A stretch of DNA of 11,744 nucleotides from Planctomycetaceae bacterium (GTDB taxonomy: Bacteria; Planctomycetota; Planctomycetia; Pirellulales; Pirellulaceae): positions 1-11,744 of the forward strand of contig JACKHN010000056.1 in assembly GCA_020638975.1 (NCBI GenBank), written 5' to 3'. This document shows, in pieces, positions 7,563 through 11,744 of this stretch (the stretch's first letter is position 1; the number at the start of each line of letters is the position of its first letter). Made by a program: the position numbers and the translations under genes. The notes below the pieces were generated by a model, which saw only the letters and a program-made list of their open reading frames with translations, was not told the DNA's origin and did not search any database.

Positions 7563-7568
7563 GAATTG
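7563..7568. repeat. IS21-family target site duplication, left copy
   Basis: GAATTG lies immediately outside the terminal TGTCAGTGATCGGG repeat. The same hexamer directly follows the opposite end at 10447-10452. A 6-bp duplication fits the 4-8 bp range of IS21-family elements. Confidence 0.85.
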
Positions 7569-7618
7569 TGTCAGTGATCGGGTTATAACCGGCCAGCCAT
7601 GATCGGGTTGATACCGGC
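7569..7618 (+). repeat. IS terminal repeat, istB-side end, two tandem units
   Basis: The end begins TGTCA and contains GATCGGGTTATAACCGGCC (7576-7594) and GATCGGGTTGATACCGGC (7601-7618), units spaced 25 bp apart. These are the presumed IstA-binding sites, and they match the opposite end in inverted orientation. Confidence 0.85.
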
Positions 7619-7713
7619 AGGTGAACGGGATTTCAGTTACTGGTTATGGTCGATACAAGTGTTGGTTTCAAGTCATTTGTCGTAATCGTTCGTCGGTGCG
7701 ATCGAGAGCCGGG

Positions 7714-7731
7714 GATCGGGTTTGGCCGGTA
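7714..7731 (+). repeat. Internal copy of the terminal-repeat unit
   Basis: GATCGGGTTTGGCCGGTA lies about 95 bp inside the second terminal unit and in the same orientation. The identical 18-mer occurs again inside istA at 10179-10196. It may be an extra transposase-binding site or a relic of an earlier end. Confidence 0.6.
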
Positions 7732-7778
7732 TCCATCGGTCGATTGCGAATTATCATGAATCTGTCTGGTGAAACGGA

Positions 7779-7880
7779 GTTGAGCTCTGCAGGGGTGCAA
7801 CTCAACGAGGGATAGCCAGGCGAGGGCGAGAGAACGATCTCGCGTGATGCGCCTGAGTGATATTGCTCGGGCGTTTTTTT
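7779..7880 (+). ncRNA. Three-hairpin segment ending in an intrinsic terminator, candidate IS-borne RNA
   Basis: Hairpin 1 pairs GTTGAG 7779-7784 with CTCAAC 7801-7806 and has an inner TGCA/TGCA stem around GGGG. Hairpin 2 pairs GCGAGA 7826-7831 with TCTCGC 7838-7843. Hairpin 3 is the terminator at 7850-7880. The run ends in seven T residues, so a plus-strand transcript would end here. No promoter is assigned and no coding frame is convincing. It could be a small RNA or simply the 3' end of read-through transcripts from the left flank. Confidence 0.3.
7850..7880 (+). terminator. Rho-independent terminator inside the IS non-coding arm
   Basis: An 8-bp stem CGCCTGAG/CTCGGGCG (one G-U pair, 8-nt loop) is followed directly by seven T residues on the plus strand. 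It points toward the 3' end of istB, opposite to istAB transcription, so it would stop flanking transcripts before they run antisense into istB and istA. On the minus strand no T tract follows the stem, so it is not the istAB terminator. Confidence 0.7.
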
Positions 7881-8099
7881 GTGGCATTGTTCTTTTGTCC
7901 TCCCATGCCTTCCAAAACCCAATCGGTCGGGGACGGCCCGTGCAACGGGCGGTTTGCTGATTGAGACCGCACTCGTTGCGGAGCCCAAAGTGGCAGGTCT
8001 CGGGAGTCGAGTGGACCTGAGATCGTGCGTTAGACGCGAACTCTCGGCTTCGGATTTGATGCATCATTGGTTCAATCTCATGAAGGGGCCAATATTCAC
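7881..8099. other. Remaining IS non-coding arm before istB
   Basis: No convincing gene is seen. Short GC-rich hairpins occur: GCCCGT-GCA-ACGGGC at 7936-7950 and CCGCA-ctcgt-TGCGG near 7966-7980. Neither is followed by a T tract. The stretch lies just downstream of istB and probably forms its 3' untranslated region. Confidence 0.4.
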
Positions 8100-8843
8100 T
8101 CACTCTTCACTCTTGCCGCGGCCACGACCGAGACGATAGCTCTTGCCAGTCATCTCGATGACCTCGGCGTGTTCCAGCAAGCGGTCGAGGATGGCGGTCG
8201 CGGTAGGCACGTCGCCGATCAACTTGCCCCAATCTTCCAACGGTCGGTTGCTGGTCATCATCGTGCTCTTGAGTTCGTGGCGTCGCATGATGATCTCGAA
8301 CAGATACTCGCCGCTGCGCTTGGGCAACTGCTTCATCCCCATGTCGTCGAGGATCAGCAGATCGGGTTTCAGATACTTGGCCATCACTTTGTCGTGGCCC
8401 TCGAAGGCTTCATCGTGCAGCAGATCGCGGATTGTGTCGAAGATGCTGCGATACAAGACCTCGTAGCCGGCTTTGACAAGCACCAATCCGATGGCTTGTG
8501 CCAAGTGGCTCTTGCCGACGCCCGGCGGTCCGACGAGCAAGGCGTCTTGATGTTTCCGCACGAACGTACCCGCAGCGAGATCATAGATCGACTTCTTCTT
8601 GATCGAACGGTTGAAGTCCCAGTCGAAGTCTTCCAGCGACTTCTGGTCACGGAACGACGCGGATTTCGTGCGGCGAGATACGAGCCGGTCGTGCCGCACC
8701 GCCAGTTCGTCTTGCAGGATGAGTTCCAAGAACTCGCTGTGGCTCAGTCGGTTGGCGGCGGCTTCTTGCAACCGCACTTCGAGGGTTTGTAAGATGCCGC
8801 TCAAACGCAGCTTTTTCAAGGCTTCAGACAGTTTCGCGTTCAT
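8100..8843 (-). CDS. istB: IS21-family helper ATPase IstB
   Basis: The 247-aa protein is the AAA+ (DnaA/DnaC-like) helper of IS21 transposition, which selects target DNA and activates the IstA transposase. An N-terminal helical part (about 1-95) precedes Walker A GPPGVGKS (105-112) and Walker B LLILDDMG (D166, D167). Sensor-type residues lie near TSNRPLEDWG, and ATAILDRLLEHAEVIEMTGKSYR closes the domain as in IstB. Length is normal for the family. The ATG at 8843 is preceded by AGAAAGGA at a suitable distance. The start overlaps the istA end by 20 bp, so translation is coupled. No truncation or loss of catalytic residues is seen. Confidence 0.96.
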   Translation of the reverse strand: MNAKLSEALKKLRLSGILQTLEVRLQEAAANRLSHSEFLELILQDELAVRHDRLVSRRTKSASFRDQKSLEDFDWDFNRSIKKKSIYDLAAGTFVRKHQDALLVGPPGVGKSHLAQAIGLVLVKAGYEVLYRSIFDTIRDLLHDEAFEGHDKVMAKYLKPDLLILDDMGMKQLPKRSGEYLFEIIMRRHELKSTMMTSNRPLEDWGKLIGDVPTATAILDRLLEHAEVIEMTGKSYRLGRGRGKSEE

Positions 8844-10335
8844 TGTGGCGTTCCTTTCTAAATTGACGTAACGAATCGAGGGAGTAATCAGACAGCGGTC
8901 GAATGACCGGATGTTCTTCGATAAAGTCGAACTCTTGCTGCACGTCGGCCTGCCGCGTCAACAGTTGCCGGATTGTGCGGAGGCGATAGGCCCCATAGGT
9001 CAACGCCGTCTTGCACGCTCGTTCCAACGCCTCGGTCTTATGCTTGGCGGCCAATGCCTTCAGGCCGACCAGAACACGAACTCCCGCGACGCCTTGAGCC
9101 TGCACCATGGCCCGCGACCAATCACGCGAATGCGGACCAATCGCTGAGATCTGCCGCAACAGTGCATCGGTGCCGCGTTCGACGGCAGACACTTTCTCTT
9201 TGGGGATGTGATTGGCGGAAGTGCGGAAGCGGCCTGGTTCCGCCTTGGCGTGAACCGCGATCTGCTCCCAACGTTCATTGAACACGCGTACCAATCGCGC
9301 ATCCCAGCGCACCCACAAGCGGCGGCCAACATATTCAGGCGGCGCCGAATAGAAGGCTTTGTCGACTTCCACGTGGCCATCGCGATAGACACTGCGGCGG
9401 GCTTCGTGAAAGAACGGAAAGCGATCTACTGGCAGCGGCAACAACGCCGATCGCTCGCTCTCATCAAAGAGCTTTGCAACTTGCTGCTTGGTCGTGCCGT
9501 GAATCCGCGTGTCGGCGATCCGCGTTTCCCAATCCAACAGGAAGTCGTTCTGCTCAAGGAGACTCTTGAACGTGCGGCCCTTCAACGCGTTCCGCTTGAC
9601 ATATTTCACGCCGCTTTCAACCTTGCCCTTGTGCTGCGGCGTGTAGGGCTTGGTCGGCATGAATACCGTGCCATAGTGCGACGCGAACGATTGCAGCTTG
9701 GGATGAATCTCCGGGTCGTACCAATCGGCTTTGGCGACCGCCGCCTTCAAGTTGTCGATCACCAACCGCTTCGGAACGCCGCCGAAGTGCGCGAAGGCAT
9801 TCTCCAAGCACTGGATAAACGCCTCGGTCGATTGTTTCCAGACCGCTTCGCTGTAAGCCTTCCGCGAGTGACTCAAGACGACGCGAAGAACCCACGGCCG
9901 CTTTCGCTTGCCATCGCTGCCGATCACCCACGCGCCGCTGCCGAAGTCTACTTGAGCTTCATCGCCCGCAGGCGTTTCGACGCGACGCACAGGCAGTTCG
10001 CGGGTTTCCCGCAGACCAGCTAAAAAACGGCGGACGCTGGAGTAGCTTCCGGTGAAGCCTTGCTCCTCGTCTCGCAGATCCTGATAGATGCGTTGTCCGT
10101 CGAGTCCCTGCTCTAACTTGCCGAGAATCAACTCCCGAAACGGCTCGCACTCGCTCGTCGGCCCCGGACGTACCCGGTGATCGGGTTTGGCCGGTACCGC
10201 GCCCGCTGCCTCGATGTACTTGGCGACCGTCTCACGATGGACGCCGAGCAATTTGGCGATCTTACGATTGGAATGACCGGACTGATGAAGCGTTAAAATC
10301 GAACTAATCTGGCCCATACTGAGTTGCTTTGCCAT
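8824..10335 (-). CDS. istA: IS21-family DDE transposase IstA
   Basis: The 503-aa protein catalyses cutting and strand transfer of the element. The N-terminus has a helix-turn-helix (SNRKIAKLLGVHRETVAKYI, about 22-41). The RNase H-like core shows D130 (AQVDFGSG), D194 (LVIDNLKAAV) and E240 (HKGKVESGVKYVKRN), spaced as expected for a DDE/rve integrase. A C-terminal beta-barrel and tail follow (EYVGRRLWVRWDARLVRVF). Length is normal for IstA. The ATG at 10335 follows AAAGGGGG with 5-nt spacing, but this site sits in a nested hairpin. The terminal-repeat 18-mer also occurs within the gene at 10179-10196. Confidence 0.96.
   Translation of the reverse strand: MAKQLSMGQISSILTLHQSGHSNRKIAKLLGVHRETVAKYIEAAGAVPAKPDHRVRPGPTSECEPFRELILGKLEQGLDGQRIYQDLRDEEQGFTGSYSSVRRFLAGLRETRELPVRRVETPAGDEAQVDFGSGAWVIGSDGKRKRPWVLRVVLSHSRKAYSEAVWKQSTEAFIQCLENAFAHFGGVPKRLVIDNLKAAVAKADWYDPEIHPKLQSFASHYGTVFMPTKPYTPQHKGKVESGVKYVKRNALKGRTFKSLLEQNDFLLDWETRIADTRIHGTTKQQVAKLFDESERSALLPLPVDRFPFFHEARRSVYRDGHVEVDKAFYSAPPEYVGRRLWVRWDARLVRVFNERWEQIAVHAKAEPGRFRTSANHIPKEKVSAVERGTDALLRQISAIGPHSRDWSRAMVQAQGVAGVRVLVGLKALAAKHKTEALERACKTALTYGAYRLRTIRQLLTRQADVQQEFDFIEEHPVIRPLSDYSLDSLRQFRKERHNERETV
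10179..10196 (+). repeat. Copy of the IS terminal-repeat unit inside istA
   Basis: GATCGGGTTTGGCCGGTA here, within the coding sequence for the IstA linker after the helix-turn-helix, is identical to 7714-7731 and matches the terminal units except in the central spacer. It could bind IstA inside its own gene. Confidence 0.55.
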
Positions 10336-10380
10336 CGATTCCCCCTTTCAGCGAATGAACGCTGAAAGGTAGATGGCAAA
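10328..10380 (-). promoter_or_regulatory. Nested hairpin sequestering the istA ribosome-binding site and start codon
   Basis: On the minus strand an outer 9-bp stem pairs TTTGCCATC (10380-10372 in rc) with GATGGCAAA, which contains the istA ATG. An inner 10-bp stem pairs CCTTTCAGCG with CGCTGAAAGG (10344-10369), which contains half of the AAAGGGGG Shine-Dalgarno; the loop is TTCATT. Transcripts containing both arms would hide the start. Transposons are known to use such structures to silence read-through transcripts. Confidence 0.6.
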
Positions 10381-10397
10381 ACATCCTTTCTCAGTTT

Positions 10398-10446
10398 GGC
10401 CGGTATAACTCGATCTCGCGTGGCCGGTTTAACCCGATCCGTGACA
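10398..10446 (-). repeat. IS terminal repeat, istA-side end, two tandem units
   Basis: Read on the minus strand the end is TGTCACGGATCGGGTTAAAC and continues to a second unit. The units lie at 10422-10439 (GGCCGGTTTAACCCGATC on plus) and 10398-10415 (GGCCGGTATAACTCGATC), spaced 24 bp. They mirror the units at 7576 and 7601. Confidence 0.85.
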
Positions 10447-10452
10447 GAATTG
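10447..10452. repeat. IS21-family target site duplication, right copy
   Basis: GAATTG directly follows the terminal TGACA and matches 7563-7568. Removing the element and one copy restores a continuous CCCGTGACGAATTGTTGACG junction. Confidence 0.85.
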
Positions 10453-10909
10453 TTGACGCACGACTGAGTGGCTTACCAGACGCCGCTGACTCAAGTGCTG
10501 TCGCTACCCGTGAGCGTTACATCCGCTCACGTATTGCTTGCGTCGTCGGTTTGGCGAGAATTTGGGACGCCGAATGAAAGGCAATTGCTGTAGGGCAAGC
10601 GAAGGAGCAGCGGTGGCGTGCGTTGGTAAATAAGCAGCAGTCGAATTGCCAATCCGTCCGTGGCGCAGCGAAATGCAAATCGCGACGCCGCGGGATGTAA
10701 ATCAGCGGTGGTGGGCAGCTTGACGCGGCATCGACACTTTCGAACTCGCGACAGAATTCGCTTGCATTTGGCTTGAAACAACCTTAGGATTTCGGACGTC
10801 TGAGAACGAGATATTTCGTTTGTTAGGCCGCTTTGAGCTGATCGCTTTTGTGGTGCCGTCGTCGATATCAGTCGACTCGGGTGGAATCGCATCGAAGAGG
10901 ACGGCCGAG
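10453..10909. other. Gene-poor interval right of the IS
   Basis: No recognised gene. A perfect 8-bp hairpin CGTGAGCG-ttacatc-CGCTCACG lies at 10509-10531, and TGAGT/ACTCA pairs around 10465-10497. Across the restored insertion site the frame of GTG 7389 would reach a TGA at 10465 and then stay open to a TAG at 10591, so this may be the remains of a short gene or the 3' part of the structured region at 7375. From 10724 the serine-rich frame is already open but not yet serine-rich. Confidence 0.4.
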
Positions 10910-11744
10910 ATGGTTTTGGGAAGTTCATCAACGGGCGGTTTTTCGTCTTCCTCGATTGATCCCTCTTCGTCCTCCTCGATCCCGTCGTCGTCAAGCAGTT
11001 CCTTAAGTAGTAGTTCATCGTCATCTTCAAGCAGCAGTTCTTCGAGCAACGTTAGCCCTCCGCCTGGCAGTTCGAGTAGTACCGGTCCTCCTCCTCCGGT
11101 CAGTTCGAGCAGCACAACTCCACCACCTGTCAGTTCCTCTTCGACGGCGGGACCGAGTAGCAGCGCATCGGCAAGTTCCTCATCCGGAGGCGGCTCATCC
11201 TCAAGCGGCTCCTTGAGCAGTTCGTCTTCTGGTAGTTTGTCCAGCTCGTCATCCGGTTCGGTATCTTCAAGCAGTAGCAGCGTCTCCAGTAGTTCGGTTC
11301 CGCCATCCAGCAGTTCATCTTCTGGAACTCTATCGAGCAGCAGTGGTTCAACAAGTTCGTCGTCATCGGGCGGCGGTTCGTCATCGAGCGGTTCGGTTAG
11401 CAGTTCGTCGTCCTCATTCAGTTCTTCCACAGGCAGCAGTTCGTCTTCGAGCCCGTCGTCGTCATCAAGCAGTTCGTCATCAAGCAGTTCGTCATCAAGC
11501 AGTTCGTCATCAAGCAGTTCGTCATCAAGCAGCTCGTCATCAAGCAGCTCGTCAACTAGCAGCTCGTCAACTAGCAGCTCGTCAACTAGCAGCAGTTCAC
11601 CGACCAGCAGTAGCTCGACACCGAGTAGCAGCTCGTCATCTACTACGTCGTCAAGTTCTTCGACCTCAAGCAGCTCAGCACCAAGCAGCAGTTCATCGAC
11701 CAGCAGTAGCTCAACACCGAGCAGCAGTTCGTCATCTACTACGT
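10910..11744 (+). CDS. Serine-rich low-complexity protein, partial (continues past right edge)
   Basis: The plus frame is open from 10724 (after TGA 10721) to the window end. I place the start at ATG 10910 because AGAGG lies 9 nt upstream; an earlier GTG or TTG cannot be excluded. The product is almost entirely Ser with Thr, Pro, Gly and some Ala and Val, in blocks such as SSSSTGPPPPVSSSSTTPPP. Ser is encoded by both AGY and TCN codons, which is expected only if Ser itself is selected on this strand. Such tracts are linkers or stalks of secreted or surface proteins in several phyla and are good O-glycosylation targets. No signal peptide is seen after 10910. The folded domains, if any, are outside the window. 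An antisense acidic frame is also open but is judged a shadow. Confidence 0.6.
   Translation, partial: MVLGSSSTGGFSSSSIDPSSSSSIPSSSSSSLSSSSSSSSSSSSSSNVSPPPGSSSSTGPPPPVSSSSTTPPPVSSSSTAGPSSSASASSSSGGGSSSSGSLSSSSSGSLSSSSSGSVSSSSSSVSSSSVPPSSSSSSGTLSSSSGSTSSSSSGGGSSSSGSVSSSSSSFSSSTGSSSSSSPSSSSSSSSSSSSSSSSSSSSSSSSSSSSSSSSSTSSSSTSSSSTSSSSPTSSSSTPSSSSSSTTSSSSSTSSSSAPSSSSSTSSSSTPSSSSSSTT
11462..11596 (+). repeat. 15-bp tandem repeat encoding Ser-rich pentapeptides
   Basis: About eight to nine units of TCATCAAGCAGTTCG run in frame. Four are identical, two have AGC for AGT, then TCAACTAGCAGCTCG units change one Ser to Thr. The near identity suggests recent expansion by slippage or unequal recombination. 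Confidence 0.85.
11602..11744 (+). repeat. 96-bp direct repeat in the Ser-rich frame (second copy cut by the edge)
   Basis: The segment starting at 11602 (GACCAGCAGTAGCTC) recurs at 11698. Over the 47 bp visible of the second copy there are three differences, all third-position changes within Ser codons. The 32-codon period shows a higher-order repeat beyond the 15-bp units. Confidence 0.75.

Larger units (their letters stand above)
7151..7568. other. Gene-poor interval between methyltransferase and insertion sequence
   Basis: No long conserved ORF is recognised. The interval holds a possible 36-aa minus-strand ORF (7192-7302), a strongly pyrimidine-rich plus strand at about 7236-7350, and the inverted-repeat cluster at 7375-7550. 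A short plus-strand frame from GTG 7389 to 7577 overlaps the inverted repeats. Its last residues are altered by the insertion-sequence junction, and I do not recognise the peptide. Confidence 0.5.
7569..10446 (-). mobile_element. Complete IS21-family insertion sequence (2878 bp)
   Basis: The element carries istA and istB on the minus strand, has matching ends (TGTCAGTGATCGGGTTA at 7569; TGTCACGGATCGGGTTA reading inward from 10446) and is flanked by GAATTG duplications. Each end has two tandem GATCGGGTT..CCGG units, the multiple-terminal-repeat arrangement seen in IS21 elements for transposase binding. At 2878 bp it is somewhat longer than typical, because about 530 bp lie between the istB stop and the left end. 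Both reading frames and key catalytic residues are intact and the duplications are exact, so the insertion looks recent and may be functional. Confidence 0.93.

Noticed and set aside
7936..7950. GC-rich hairpin as an istAB terminator
   Set aside because: The 6-bp stem has no T tract on either strand.
7633..8103. Minus-strand 156-aa ORF in the IS non-coding arm
   Set aside because: No recognisable motif, and it crosses the hairpins and terminator. Composition is like random frames, though it is not formally excluded.
8067..8792. Plus-strand 241-aa ORF opposite istB
   Set aside because: It is antisense of a full-length IstB with Walker motifs; aligned third positions keep it open.
9208..10023. 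Plus-strand 271-aa ORF opposite istA
   Set aside because: It is antisense of a full-length IstA with intact DDE residues.
10702..11430. Minus-strand acidic ORF (about 242 aa and open further right)
   Set aside because: It is the antisense of the Ser-rich frame. Its Glu/Leu/Asp repeats follow directly from reversing AGC/TCG serine codons, and no domain is recognisable.
11462..11744. CRISPR-like regular repeats
   Set aside because: Units are 15 bp with no unique spacers and stay in frame as Ser codons.

Overview
The window looks like a chromosomal piece of a planctomycete-like bacterium. This is inferred, not proven, from very large multi-glycosyltransferase proteins, TPR-linked GT2 enzymes, GTG or weakly signalled starts, a long poly-serine protein and an IS21-type element. 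No rRNA, tRNA or marker gene is present to confirm the taxon.

Positions 1-7150 hold a divergent glycan-modification locus around a roughly 200-bp intergenic region (2395-2604). The minus-strand arm reads NifU/IscU-like protein (2394-2011), then a GT2-TPR glycosyltransferase that starts on the base after the NifU-like stop codon (2010-457), then a SAM-dependent methyltransferase that runs off the left edge (365-1). The plus-strand arm reads one 1328-aa protein (2605-6591) with four glycosyltransferase modules (GT2, GT4, GT4, GT2) and a TPR-like tail. It overlaps by 4 bp a second small methyltransferase (6588-7046), whose reading frame probably continues to 7150 after a -1 shift. The two arms are near mirror images, each ending in GT2-TPR followed by a methyltransferase. 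The likely joint function is assembly and methyl-capping of a surface or secreted glycan.

Positions 7151-7568 contain no recognised gene. They hold a possible 36-aa minus-strand ORF with a strong ribosome-binding site (7302-7192), a pyrimidine-rich stretch, and a compact set of inverted repeats at 7375-7550 that could fold as a multibranched RNA.

Positions 7569-10446 are a complete IS21-family insertion sequence of 2878 bp with istA and istB on the minus strand, matching terminal repeats and a 6-bp target duplication (GAATTG). It has an unusually long non-coding arm of about 530 bp containing three hairpins and a plus-strand intrinsic terminator. A nested hairpin covers the istA translation start.

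Positions 10447-10909 show no convincing gene. From about 10910 to the right edge a plus-strand frame encodes a Ser/Thr/Pro/Gly low-complexity protein built on 15-bp and 96-bp repeats. It is probably a surface protein or linker and could be an acceptor for the nearby glycosylation genes. The antisense strand is also open here and is a likely source of mis-annotation.
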